This document shows, piece after piece, positions 13,376 to 24,960 of a DNA stretch of 64,000 bases. The notes under the pieces were generated by a model, which did not search any database, had not been told where the DNA came from, and was given only the letters and a program-made list of their open reading frames with translations. How positions within the stretch are numbered: position 1 is the first letter of the stretch; each line of letters opens with the position of its first letter. The stretch spans positions 9,716,587-9,780,586 of the forward strand of contig OX246743.1 in assembly GCA_945910005.1 (NCBI GenBank). The letters run 5' to 3'. The translations under genes were made by a program, and so were the position numbers. Source of the DNA: Isoperla grammatica. Lineage: Eukaryota; Arthropoda; Insecta; Plecoptera; Perlodidae.

Positions 13376-13814
13376 TTAAACTCTCAGCTCTTTTTTAACT
13401 TCATTACCAGCTTTTTAAACTACTTTTAAACACGAAATTGGAAGCGTTGTGATTTGACCGATTTTTTGCCCGTAAACTGGTTTTTAATGACGGTGATTTA
13501 AGGTTAGTATTGACCAAGACTGGAGGGTGAGCTGAATCTCCCCCCCCCTCATAACCCTTCCCGACGACCTGATGAGCTGTTCGGTGTGTATAGTTTTGAT
13601 ATAAAAAGCCTCGAGTATAGCTTAAGGAAATTAGAATGGGGTGGATGAGGAGGAGATAAATTAAGAGGCTATTGTCCGAGCGACTAAGTCGTGCATTATA
13701 GAAGAAACGTCGGGAATCTTACCGACGTTTAAGGTATTTAATGTTGTAAAAACTACAATAGACTAAGTAAGCAGTTAACTTGAGACCGAGGGAATGCAAC
13801 CTCGACACCATTTA

Positions 13815-13925
13815 ACTTGTAAGCATTATGGTTTTCATATTTTGGGCATATCGAGATGATGAATGGTTGAAGGAATGCTTCTTATATCTTATGCGGGGTT
13901 CGAACCCAGGTCCAATGATTTTGGG
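13815..13925 (-). repeat. SINE-like fragment
   Basis: The minus strand contains CTGGGTTCGAACCCCG (about 13895-13910), a B-box-like word, followed downstream by ATGCCCAAAATATGAAAAC, similar to the TTTTGGCAA segments of the other SINE-like copies. Ends are not resolved. Confidence 0.4.
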
Positions 13926-14640
13926 GCGTGCATTACATACATGTCCTTCGAGTGTCTCTTTGGCTTTATGAATTCTGCCTCCAGAATATTATTTCAATCT
14001 TGTAATTAAAAATAAAAATAATTTAATTTAAAATAATCAATTACTACAATATATTATATGAAACAACAAAATGCATCAACTATGATAGATAATTTTCTGA
14101 TTTCAACACGTAAGACTATTGAACTGCAAATTTTCTCCCAATCTGTCACTTCTATCCAAGCCCTCCTCCGTCTATTTGTCTCTTTTTCCCTCAACCCTAC
14201 AAACGTACATTATTGTTGTCAGCCTCTCACAATCACCATAGAAACATCTCTCTATTTGAATCTCCAATGAAAATAAACCCCTTCTTCACAAAGGTACATT
14301 TCACATTTTGTGGAAATATCAAAAATAATTATATACAACATGAATATCAATGTATTAATTTAATGATATTCAAGGGCTGGGTTTTACGTCGTCATCAAAC
14401 GAGTGGTTCTACATTTCTACATAGACCATTAAAAAATAAAAACCGTTGATCAAACGAATCAAGATGGCCGCTAACAAGACTCTTGAGTTTTGCAACGAGG
14501 TGGGTGAGTACATGCAAATCTACCTCACCACGGACTTGATAAGATTGTATATCAATGAATGGTGAAGTGACTGAAGAAGTTCGGAGCAGGTGGATGAGTA
14601 CAGAGCGTGCTTAGGTAATTTCTTTCAAAGGAATAATTGA

Positions 14641-14770
14641 CGATGATAATGATATTTGGGGACTGTGCTGTGGGTCTCATTTTTTGGCAACGCTGCGAAT
14701 TAAGACGATGAGTGAACAAACTCCAAATGAGATCCATGCCAGAGCCAGGATTAGAACCTAGAACGCTAAA
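14641..14770 (-). repeat. SINE-like fragment
   Basis: The minus strand reads GGTTCTAATCCTGGCTCTGG (B-box-like) and continues through GGAGTTTGTTCACTCATCGT to TTGCCAAAAAATGAGACCC. It is the best-preserved member of the family also seen at 366-480. It abuts the left arm of the fold-back element that follows, whose own terminus is missing. Confidence 0.5.
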
Positions 14771-15363
14771 AGCATTTTCATTTTTTATGAAATGATATCT
14801 CAAGAATACTACTCGAAATCGAAAAACTGGTGACAGCGCACTGTGTGGTTTCGTAAGCCCTACATACTGAATGATAAATAAAATATACAATATTATAATC
14901 TGGAGGGTATATTTATTTTTATTATTTAATCAATAATTTGTAATACAAATTAAATAAAAATAGCAGTCATCCTGATAATACTAAAAAGTAACTAGTTTGA
15001 ATATTCACTGTTCCTTGTCAAGATTAAAAATTACGGAATATTTCGGGCACTACTCAGCACCCTTCGACAGACTAAACCCATATTGTTGGTGTGTTGGTTG
15101 TAGCCTCTCGAAGGATGCTGAGTAGCTCTCGAAATATTGCGTTATTTTTAATCTTGACAAGGAACAGAAAATAGTCCAATTAGTTAGTTTTTAGTAACGT
15201 TTTACCTGCTCTACTAAGTATCCATTTTTAACATAGTCATAATAATGTTAGTCAATCTGTAGCTGTAGGGCTACCAAACCAACCCTAAGATTCTCGATTT
15301 CGAGTAGCATTCTAGAGATATGATTAAAAAATTAAAACTTTGTGCGGTTTTAACCCTTTCCCG
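14771..15363. mobile_element. Fold-back MITE, family G copy 2, left end truncated
   Basis: Inverted arms about 14776-14880 and 15250-15363 share CTCGAAATCGA and TAAGCCCTAC/GTAGGGCTA with each other and with the element at 13001-13375. The right end (TTTAACGGGAAAGG on the minus strand) matches that family; the left end is replaced by SINE-like DNA. The centre carries another palindrome, 14989-15192. Confidence 0.55.
14989..15192. mobile_element. Nested fold-back element
   Basis: Arms 15008-15070 and 15105-15167 form a near-perfect hairpin: CTGTTCCTTGTCAAGATTAA on the left has its exact reverse complement on the right. Weaker complementarity extends outward to about 14989 and 15192. It sits in the loop region of the surrounding fold-back element, consistent with insertion of one MITE into another. 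Confidence 0.65.
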
Positions 15364-15370
15364 TTAAAAC

Positions 15371-18100
15371 GTTCCCATGTCGCATTTCCCTGCCCCACCC
15401 CAGTACTCCTCACCACCATGCATGCATGGCGAGAGTGTGATAGCCTATATGTGTAATTGAGTTCCTCGCCCATACACAGCCATGCAGGCAGTAATTATTC
15501 TATGTTAATTTGAAAACGTACTAGAATAAAACGGCCGTCCATGCTGTGAGTGTGTGAAGGAAGGAAGGGCCTATACGCGACAGCTGGCAGTCTTACTACT
15601 ACTACTATACTGCAGCCATGTGTGAGTATGTGTTGAGATAAGCAGGCCAGGTGAGAGACCATATATGCTACGTAACATGCATGTGTGTTCGACTGATGGA
15701 CAGCGCTGAACATTTGGGATTCTTTTTATTGGCTGTGGAAGACGGAGTTGACACAGTTTTGGAGACCCTACCTCAAGGAGAAAGTTATATAGCATTTCTA
15801 TAACAACAACAATAAACACGATCATGATAATTATACAAGATATATATATGATATACAAATGTATTGTTTACAGAATACTTATATACAAATCAGATAGCTT
15901 ATTGAAAACTTAGAATATGCGATTGAAAAAGTTGTTTTTTCAAATACAAAAACCGTACACACAACAATGTTGGTTTGGTGATCTACGGAGTTTACCAACT
16001 TTTAACTCATGGAGCAAGTTCTTAATTATTAGTGAAAACAACTGGAATCAAATGATTTTCTTTAATTAATAAACAATACATTTGTATATCATATATATAG
16101 GCCTATCTTGTATAATTAAATAAATTAAATAGCACAAGAAGTTTTTAAAATTGTAAAACATTGTTAACACCAAGGCAGCTTCCCTCTTACTCGATACGAA
16201 TGCATTGAGATAATGGTGCAGTAATGGTAACAATGTAGATGATAACAGATAACAGATTGCGCTCAAGAAGCTTGCCACGCTAATGAAACACGGAACTACA
16301 CGAAGTTTGACGGAATGACACGAACGCCGGCTCAATTAGTTCCACTAGCTACCAACAGAGTTCACGCCTGTTCATTACGAAACCTCCATCTTGGGACGTA
16401 AAATAATTGATGTTAACAATATTTTATTATTGTTGTGGTGGTGGTACCGCATTGTTGCTGGCGATGATTGCGTAAAGACATGTTATAACACGTCAGATGA
16501 TTCTATACCTGTATCCGGTTCGCTCAAGCTGCATTTCTTGCTTGCGTTCCATATTCATCTCTTTCTCAATTACCACTATTTTATGTGTTTCTTTTATTAC
16601 TTTTTTAATATGATATATGTGTGCAGTCTTTACAAACGTAATACAGAAGCACACCTATTGTATATATATTTTAAAACTAATTAAGTGTTTAAATGATCTG
16701 GTTTATAAAATTTAAAATATAATTGCATTTATAATTAACTTATTTGCTTCGTGCAGTTGTTATGAAACAATTAAAAATATATGGTATTGGCCATTAGGTG
16801 ATGTAAGTTTTAACACGGCTAATTATGGTCAATCTGAAATTATTTATAATCTTGTTTATGTGAGAAATTAATAATTAAGACTTTTTTATCGCTTATACAC
16901 AGCCGTGCCTATTACGTTCTGTGAGCTGCCATTAAAATGTGAGGATGGCGAGAAAAGCAGCAATTAGTCGAAGTACGTGCAAACGAATGCACAAAAATAC
17001 ATGGCCTTGTTCAATTAACCCTCCACTAAAATTAAACCGGCGTCTACAATCAGGAAGATAACGTCTTCCTCTAGTCTAATAATAAATATACATGAACACA
17101 ATCTGTTGATGATGATGATTCTTGTTACTTAACGTCTCTATTATGAACGCAGTCATGCTATTTGAGAAGATGAGGGGTGGTATTTGAACATGAAGTACAA
17201 TTATAAAAAAACAATGTATGTACTTAAAATCGGCGTAATAGACTGATCATTCACATCTAAAGTTTGTCGATAAGTATTTTAATTTTAAGGTTCAACCAAA
17301 CACCCATAGCCCATTTTGTTTACCCTTAACGTCAGAACTACGGTTAATATAAAGTTTTCATCAAAATTAGCGTTAATGTGCATTAATAATACGACTTCTT
17401 TCTCACTTGGTTCTATAAATTGTTATCAAACTAAGTTAATGCCAACATCAATGTTTATAATCAAACTGATTATCGCGTCTTCTTCACATTGCAAATTGTT
17501 ATATTTCAGTTTCTGAATAAAACTCAACAATAATTATTTCAAAACAAAATTTGTTATTAACAGTTTAAACAACCCCATTTGGCCATGTTTTCAATAAACT
17601 TGACATTCATTTCAATTAAAATGAAAACTACGCGCGCGACACAAACGACATTTTAATACGAAGAACGAATACCTCGTCGTAGACAGACGATGTAATCGTT
17701 AACAGACATCTTCTTTGTCCCTCTAATAGACGGAGAATCCTTTAATTTGACGCGGGACAATTCTTGTTAACGTTGCCTCCAACGAGCGAACGAGAGCGAG
17801 AGAGACAGAAAACGTTTACAGCGGAAAATTAACACAAAAAACCTGCGTCAAGCTATATAGGAGGAAAAACGTTTTCTTTTTTATATTTATAATGAGAGTG
17901 AGTTCTCGCTTCATTTCAGGTGCTATAATGGGTCCCCCCCTCGCCCCCTACCCCCACCCCCCTGGTCTTTATTTTACTCTTGCTTCGTTTTCATTTTAGT
18001 TCTTTTGCACTTATTACTGTCTCCCACCCCCTCGACCCAAACATCCCCCCCCACCCCACTCCACAATTTCGTGTCAGAGAAACGGTGGACGCAGGTTATA
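15371..18100. other. AT-rich DNA, no gene recognised
   Basis: Only short open frames are present. A GA-rich tract (about 17790-17812) and C-rich runs (about 17934-17961 and 18045-18061) are the only notable features. Confidence 0.55.
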
Positions 18101-18129
18101 TTTATTTATCTTGCAATGCAATGACTGTA

Positions 18130-18260
18130 ACTGTACCTGTTGACAGGTGCTGCTGATAATGCTCCATGTCACATATATTGGTAACTATGGTACGTGATAA
18201 TGTAATGAAAGATGAAAGCATGTTATAGCCAGGATTCGACCTAGAACGCAGTAAACATAG
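18130..18260 (-). repeat. Weak SINE-like fragment
   Basis: The minus strand reads AGGTCGAATCCTGGCTATAA (about 18223-18242), resembling the B-box region of the copies at 366-480 and 14641-14770, with GCGTTCT preceding it as at 14760. Confidence 0.3.
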
Positions 18261-18523
18261 TTTAATATACCTACTCCTACCGCGGAACCAATTCAAAATC
18301 ATTGAACAAAACCCCAATTTTATTTTCACGTTGAACGAAAAGCAATTATCTAAAACAACAGCCAATAAAATTCATCCCTCTACCCTACCGAGGCAACCGA
18401 CGAATCGAACACAATCCACAGTAATATTATTTCCAGAGATTTATGGTGAAAGTCCCCCGCGAGAGCTGGTCGTGGTGATAAAGTGATTAGAAGGTGCTGC
18501 TGTGTGTGGTTCTGTGCTGCATC

Positions 18524-18793
18524 AACGTAACGATGCTTGTAGTTCCGAGAGATGCCACCGGGGCGCTCTGCTCTGCACACACGGCTGGTACACACGATGT
18601 AGGTTGGGGCTAACTGAACGTAATGATGCTTGTAGTTCCGAGAGATGCCACCGGGGCGCTCTGCACTGCACGCACGGCTGGTACGCACGATGTAGGTTGG
18701 GGCTAACTGAACGTAATGGTGCTTGTAGTTCCGAGAGATGCCACCGGGGCGCTCTGCTCTGCACGCACGGCTGGTACGCACGATGTAGGTTGG
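18524..18793. repeat. 93-bp minisatellite, ~2.9 copies
   Basis: Copies start at 18524, 18617 and 18710; the third is cut short near 18793. Copies differ at few positions, so the array is young. Because 93 is divisible by three, frames stay open on both strands through the array, giving a Cys-rich 31-residue repeat on the plus strand (18502-18807) and Arg-rich repeats on the minus strand. Coding on all of these at once is implausible; they are treated as by-products. Confidence 0.9.
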
Positions 18794-19019
18794 TTACCTG
18801 TATTTAGCTTCAGTCTTCACTAAACCACTTACAATAAAGCACAGCTTAACTTCAAGTCAATAAGTCAATTGAAAAAAGCGTGTTCGTTGTAGTTTGAAAT
18901 GCACAAGGCAAGGATGCTAGATTCACTCAACCAGGAACTCACGAACTAACCCGAAGAGATGTTGATAAAGAAGATATCTGTATTAATCTTGATTCATATT
19001 AGGAACGCAAGTGTACAGA

Positions 19020-19300
19020 ATACTTCTTCTTCTTCTTCTTTCGAACACCCAGAGTTGGAACTTATGCCATTCTCTGCCTATTTGTACAATAAAGGTTTGC
19101 CACATATTTTCTTCTTGCTATATTTTGCCTCTCCATTAGATCCCTTTCTGCTGTCAGGGAGACACATGTCGCAGGATGTTCCGTGTCCTGGTCTTGTTCT
19201 TTGCAGTGTGGGCATGTTCTTGTTTTCACCACCATACCAACTACAAAATGTAAACCCAAAAATAATAGGTACAAGGTACCATGAAGTACCCAACCTAGCT
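19020..19300 (-). pseudogene. Possible LINE 3' end (C-terminal zinc-binding segment)
   Basis: A minus-strand frame (19062-19274) contains RTCPHCKEQDQDTEHPATC, a CX2C...HX4C pattern like the C-terminal zinc-binding segment of many non-LTR retrotransposon reverse transcriptase proteins. After its stop the sequence runs into a (GAA)n-like tail (TTC repeats at 19021-19040 on the plus strand), as expected for the 3' end of a 5'-truncated LINE. The reverse transcriptase core is absent. It could also be a chance frame. Confidence 0.35.
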
Positions 19301-19794
19301 TCTACACAATTCCTCAACTCGAAGCAACGCTTTGCAAGAGTGTTGCACCTTCTGTTGTCCTATAGAATTGTATTACACTTCAGCTGTTACCCTAACCACT
19401 TTAATATAGACGTAAACATGTCTGACAGTCACCTTGTTAGAATTACTGAAATGAAAAGTTATAATAAGCCAAGACTTTTAGTTCCGTACGTTGCGCGAGA
19501 GTAGATTTGCGTGCAGAAAATGATGGTCAGTATAGCAAGCTACTCACTCGCTGACATTTTATTCCATGGAAGACAGATCCCAGTTTGTTTCACTCTTTAT
19601 CGGAAGAATTCAAGTAAAGAGCCGTCTAGTGGCCTTCGACATTTTCACATCATAAGTATATCATGTGTATGACACAAACCTTCCCTGCAGGAAGTTACGA
19701 ACTAGTTGTTCTTGTGAATAATGCATTGCCTAAAAAATATCTCTTTTTTGGTCAGCTATACCATCCTTGTACCAACTGATACTTATTATTTGTT

Positions 19795-20220
19795 GAGCGT
19801 ATGTAACAGCCTTTTCGAAGCATATTGACGCATTCTGATGGCAAGAAAATACACAATTATGATAAGGAGTCTAGCTGTCAATGGTCAATTTTCAAAATTG
19901 ATCTAGGACCCTTACGCAAGTTCTTCTAAATCTTCAAAAACAACAATGCTCAACAAATAAATACTAGTTTCAAATGTTATGTCAATGGTGCATATTTCAT
20001 TCTTGGGCATTGTTGTAATTGAAGATTTAGAGGACCATGATTAATTCTATCTAAGAGTCCTAGTTCATTTTTGAAAATCATCTAGTGATGCTTATCATTG
20101 TTGAGCGTATGTACCAACCTTTTCGATGCATATTGAGGAACGTATGTACCAGCCTTCCGTACTCTCGACCGTGTGCACCAGCCTTGTGGATGCGTACTGT
20201 CGACCGCCCGCTTGTACCAT
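19795..20220. repeat. Fold-back element followed by short direct repeats
   Basis: CTAAATCTTCAAAAACAACA (about 19926) and its imperfect complement (about 20010-20032) are inner parts of inverted arms spanning roughly 19875-19955 and 20008-20095. GAGCGTATGTAACAGCCTTT-like sequence occurs at 19796 and 20104, and a related CGTATGTACCAGCCTT at 20142. A 17-bp palindrome TCAATTTTCAAAATTGA lies at 19885-19901. Confidence 0.5.
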
Positions 20221-20269
20221 CCTCGCCAAATAATTAATGAGGCAGCAGAAGTTTTTCTCCACGCAAGAT

Positions 20270-20288
20270 CCCCCCCCCCCCCCCCCCC
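20270..20288. repeat. Poly-C run
   Basis: A run of 19 C. The proline-rich and glycine-rich open frames that cross it are artefacts of the homopolymer. Confidence 0.9.
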
Positions 20289-20682
20289 AAATGAGGGCGC
20301 GTCCTCCTACTAGTGAGACATTTACAGCCTTAACGATGCGATCAAGACCAATGTCACTCATTTTTCAATGCAAACTTTCTTCTTGCTTGCCCTTAAGAAG
20401 ATTAGTTAATCCCTTTCTTCAACATTTCTTTTCATCAACTTTCAGCAGGAAATCCCGCGTTTTTCTTTCCACCCCCGACCAGACCAGCTTAATGGGAACT
20501 AAACGATATTTTTTTGTCTCCGTGTACATAAGCATACGTTTAATAATAATTAGTGCGATCGCTTAATTAAGCCCTAGAGGTGATGTTTCAATTAACTCTT
20601 ATTATACCATGGGGTTGACATCTCGTTTATATGCGAGGAGAGACACTGCTGGAATATGAAGAGTAACCGCTCAACCCTCCTG

Positions 20683-21202
20683 GGGCCTCATTCCTGTACA
20701 TTTGCAAACTTAACCCCGGTGTTAGGCAATAGCCAATCAGGAGTCAGCAAATGAGCCGCCGATCGAAGGAAGACATTGTTGAAAAACGAGACAAATAAAA
20801 ACAATAACAAACAAAAACAGTCCAATATAACCTCAAAACGTCAACAAAATACTCAATAAAACTACATATTTACATTATGTAGGACCTATATAATGTAAAA
20901 TAAATACACAAAATTGTTTTTAACTTCAATAAACACATAAAGTAACGTATCCATGAAGGTAGATATTCCCAATTAAAGAATTGAAATGTGACATTTGTGA
21001 AACTACACACATTGACATTAACAAAATGGCGGCATTTCAAAGTATTGTTGAGATAACTCTTCTTAACCCTACTATCAGACAGGGTCATATTTGCCTCCGA
21101 ATTTTGCAGGAAAGCATGGGCAGAAGTTAACCCCGGGGTCATTTTAACATGGGGTTAGCGAGAGTTAAGAAGAGTTAAAAAAAATGTACAGGAATGAGGC
21201 CC
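20683..21202. mobile_element. Tandem MITE copy 1 (~520 bp)
   Basis: The element starts GGGCCTCATTCCTGTACATT and ends with the reverse complement of this terminus. It is flanked by CTG on both sides (20680-20682 and 21203-21205). A minus-strand frame at 20870-21142 is also present in the neighbouring copy, with substitutions, but has no recognised domain. No transposase is encoded. Confidence 0.8.
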
Positions 21203-21205
21203 CTG

Positions 21206-21724
21206 GGGCCTCATTCCTGTACATTTGCAAACTTAACCCCGGTGTTAGTCAATAGCCAATCAGGAGTCAGCAATTGAGACGCCGATCGAAGGAAGGCATT
21301 GTTGAAAAAATGAGACGAAATAAAAACAATAACAAACAAAAACAGTCCAATAAGCTCAAAACGGCGACAAAACACTCAATAAAACTACTTATTTACAGAT
21401 CTAGGTTGTACATAATGCACTATAAATACACAAAATTGTTTGTAAACTGCAATAAACACATGCAGTAACGTATCCATAAAGTGGATATTCCCAATTAAAG
21501 AATTGAAATGTGACATTTGTGAAACTATACACATGGGCATCGGCAAAATGGCGGCATTCCAAAGTATTGTTGAGATAACTCTTCTTAACCCTACTATCAG
21601 ACAGGGTCATATTTGCCTCCAAATTATGCAGGGAAGCCTGGGTAGGTGTTAACCCCGGGGTCATTTTAACATGGGGTTAGCGAGAGCTAAGAAGAGTTAA
21701 AAAAAATGTACAGGAATGAGGCCC
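21206..21724. mobile_element. Tandem MITE copy 2 (~519 bp)
   Basis: Same termini and body as the preceding copy, in the same orientation, with scattered substitutions and small indels. Flanked by CTG at 21203-21205 (shared with copy 1) and 21725-21727. The corresponding minus-strand frame is 21401-21664. Confidence 0.8.
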
Positions 21725-21727
21725 CTG

Positions 21728-24480
21728 GGGATTCGAACTCACGGTTTCGCAAACTATTTTTCATACGGTTATAATGAACTTTTGTTAGGCTGGGTTATAG
21801 TTGCGAATATCACAGTAGTGAACGAATGAATGACTGTAGAAGCTCAGGATGTTAAACTCTAGGGAAATTAGAAAGAGTGACGTGTGTGTATGTTGGTAGT
21901 ACCTGCAATGCAACGGTACAAATATGAGTGGACCCAGCAGGCGACTGTTCGATCCATCATACGTGAACAATTGCAATTAATGAAGGAGAATAGAAACAGA
22001 CACTGAAAAATCAAACTTAGACTAGAAATTAAACACAGGGCAATATAAAAATATATGAAAACAATGGATACATTTCGAGGTAAACAACGTTTTATTGAAA
22101 AATCGACGTTTCGACATCAGAGAATTGCCATGGCTTTATGATGATTAATTAGAAAACAATAATACAGTATAAACGTAATATTTATCCATTTTCACTTACA
22201 TGATTGTGATCAATAACATTTAAGAAACCACATTTATATACATGGACATTAATTTCTAGTTTCTACTAAAATACATCTGCACACAACAGCATGTCTCTCA
22301 GTTTCTAATAATTATTTTACATCTTCATTTTAATAAGACTTTTGTAGTCCAGCCTGATATATCAAGTGTAAAGAAAATAGCTTTAGTGCTAGAAGATCTG
22401 GATTCGAGTCCCTTATACATATATTTGAAGCATCTATGCGTACTAGTTCCATACATGTCAAATTTTGATAGCAACTATACACTCAATGCTTGAACCAATT
22501 TAAACATTATTGCAAGTGTTATCGCAACAGTCAGATGACGTATGTGTTTTTTGTGTTCTGCAATTAACAAGTAAAAATATTACATAACACGTTAATTGAG
22601 GATTCTTCCTGCTTTCTTTATAACCCGTGTGCACAGCAGAAACATCCAGTTTTAATACACCGAGTGGTTAGCCCTACCCCATCACACGCATGACAATGCC
22701 CATAAGATACAACTTCCACGAGTTTCTCTATACCAGACTTCACAGACTTGCAAGACAAAGTATAGAAGGAAAAACCCACCCATCCCCCTAAAAAGAAAAA
22801 TCTATTTTCCACTCGAACTTTCATATTTTGTTCGAAACCTTTCACGTATGTCCCCCTGGTACGAGCATCGATCCGAACGGGTGCGCGCGCAGCGTCACGA
22901 CGCTACGACAGGTGCTGCCGCCACTACACGCGCGGCCAAACGTCGAACTACTGTTCGCGTCAAAACTACACAAGTACGTATTTACATAACGATAACGGAA
23001 TTATGACACGCCTGTTGAACATGGCATTATATTTTGAATGTTTAGTGTAGTAAAGGGTGTTGGCGCTAGTGTTAACTAATTCCAAATAACTTGAATATTC
23101 TAACGTGTTTGGGATAGAACTAGTCGCACACACGGAGAGACATTGCTACTCACTAGAATAGGTACAAACTCGAAGGTCCGTATGCCTATTATCAGTCGAT
23201 CCCTGTCCTATCGTAAATCGCTGGGCCTCGATCCACAAATATGCCTAACTCATATAGGCTGTCTTATGTTAATGATTAAATCATGCATGTCGTTCGCTAC
23301 AAACTCATGAAGATAATTATATGATATTTGCGGTTTTACGTCCCATATTTTTGCAACGAGGCTAATCGAGACGAGGCTCATGAAGATAACACAGAGTAAA
23401 ACATATCAACAATACAACATACTACATATTTGATTTCCAAATGTCTAATTAGACCTAGCGATGAATATATCGCCAAGATTTGCTGCTGAAGTAAGACAGA
23501 ATGGGAGTAAGGAGTATACGAGTAAGGAGTAAGCTCCAGTACGAGTAACTGATAAAGCGCTTCTATATCTTATCAGTCACGTTGATACCAAGGTAGTGTA
23601 CAATATCTCCGCGCGGGCGCTGTCGTCGGCAGGAGAGAGAGAGCGAACGTCGCCGTGCCCGCCCAGTCTAATGTCAGCAGCGACGTCGGTAAAAGCCCAA
23701 TAAATCTTGATTCTTGATATGATAAAATAAATGATGCACAGAGCTAGAGCTATGGTAGGAGAGCTAGAGAGAGAGAGAAAGAGAGAGATTGCTTCTACTG
23801 CTTCGGCTTCATCTTCTTCTTCTTCTTATGTTTTATTCTGTGTTTGTTGGTCTGTTCTCGGTGGGCGAGGGTGGAAGGGGGTGGAGGGAGGGGAGAGGGA
23901 GAGAGGGGAGGTCTCTGGGGCCCCGTACTTCTTATTTAGTAAAGAGTTTCTTTAATAACAACAGCCGGCAAAGTTTCTAATGTCAGCCCTGAATACATCG
24001 TACATGTGCATGTGTGAATTTATACGAATGAATGTATGTATTGTATATACATATATAATAATCATAATTTTTGGAGAAATCCCTTCTGGTTGCACACCAA
24101 GTCTATATACACCACACATGCCCCTCTTTCTTTAGGTGACTGACTAACTAGGTATAGGTAGATTCTTGGATAGCTGGTAAGTATATTGTCTGAGAGCCGT
24201 TAGTAGTACTAAATTTCCCAGTATTCGTCAAACCTCGGAAAAAACAAACTTCAGTCAGAATTGCTGGTGACCAGTTTCGAAACGGCGACCTCCCGAACTC
24301 AACTCTCGCGTCTTACCGCGTATGAAGTATGTGTATGTGAGATGTATATGTACGAATATTCTTGTATGAATGTGTGTTGATGAGTTATAATTATAAATGT
24401 AAATCTATGTATATAATAAATGTAAATGTAATTTTACACTTCAAATGATAACTACTTGCTTAGTACCTACGTAAATTACT
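21728..24480. other. Mostly unannotated DNA with CpG-rich and repeat fragments
   Basis: No gene recognised. A B-box-like GGATTCGAGTCCC lies at 22400-22412. CpG-dense patches lie at 22860-22980 and 23605-23690. A short SINE-like fragment containing TTTTGCAACGAGGCTAATCG lies near 23346-23375; GGCTAATCGAGAC also occurs at about 101 and 51887. A GA-rich tract lies at 23763-23789 with a G-rich tract near 23864-23912. Confidence 0.45.
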
Positions 24481-24491
24481 ATAACAACGTT

Positions 24492-24557
24492 TGCCCCGAA
24501 TGGGACTAGAACCCATACAAGACCATCTCTCTAGCCACTAGATCTACCCGGAGACCA
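24492..24557 (-). repeat. tRNA-derived SINE head with A and B boxes
   Basis: On the minus strand, TAGATCTAGTGG (24535-24546) resembles an A box and GGTTCTAGTCC (24503-24513) a B box, in the right order and at tRNA-like spacing. It does not look like a functional tRNA because the acceptor stem does not pair well. A tRNA-derived SINE head is the simplest reading. Confidence 0.5.
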
Positions 24558-24837
24558 CATGACCTGACATTTCTTTCACCGTGCATGTGTGTTCGTGTGT
24601 GCCGTGCTCCACCACGTATTGATCTTAAACCTCCCCCACCTCCCCCCCCCCCCCACCCTCGTATCTTCCCCCTCCGCACTCGCTGCACACACAAAGAATC
24701 TAAGCATCAACAAAAGGACCGACCTTAGCGCTAGGTTGGTTTCAACAACGAAAATAGTAAAACGAACGAAAGTAGAAGTGAGCTCTGGGGGTGAAAGGTG
24801 AACGACGGAAGGTCAGGTCATGATAAGAATCGTTCAA

Positions 24838-24960
24838 TTAGAGAGAGCGAGAGAGAGAAAGAGAGTGAGAGAAAGAGAGAAGCGTCGTAATTGAACGAAA
24901 ACTCATGCCGCAAGTGCGAGAGAGAAAGAGAGAGAGAGAGAGAGAGTGAGAGAGAGAAGG
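24838..24960. repeat. GA-rich (GAGAG) tract
   Basis: Two blocks of GAGA repeats (24840-24882 and 24918-24958) flank a short CpG-containing segment. Open frames here are repeat translations. GAGA-binding factors recognise such sequences in insects, but a regulatory role is only possible. Confidence 0.7.

Noticed and set aside
24492..24557. Functional tRNA gene
   Set aside because: A- and B-box-like words are present but the arms do not form a convincing cloverleaf; a SINE head explains it better.
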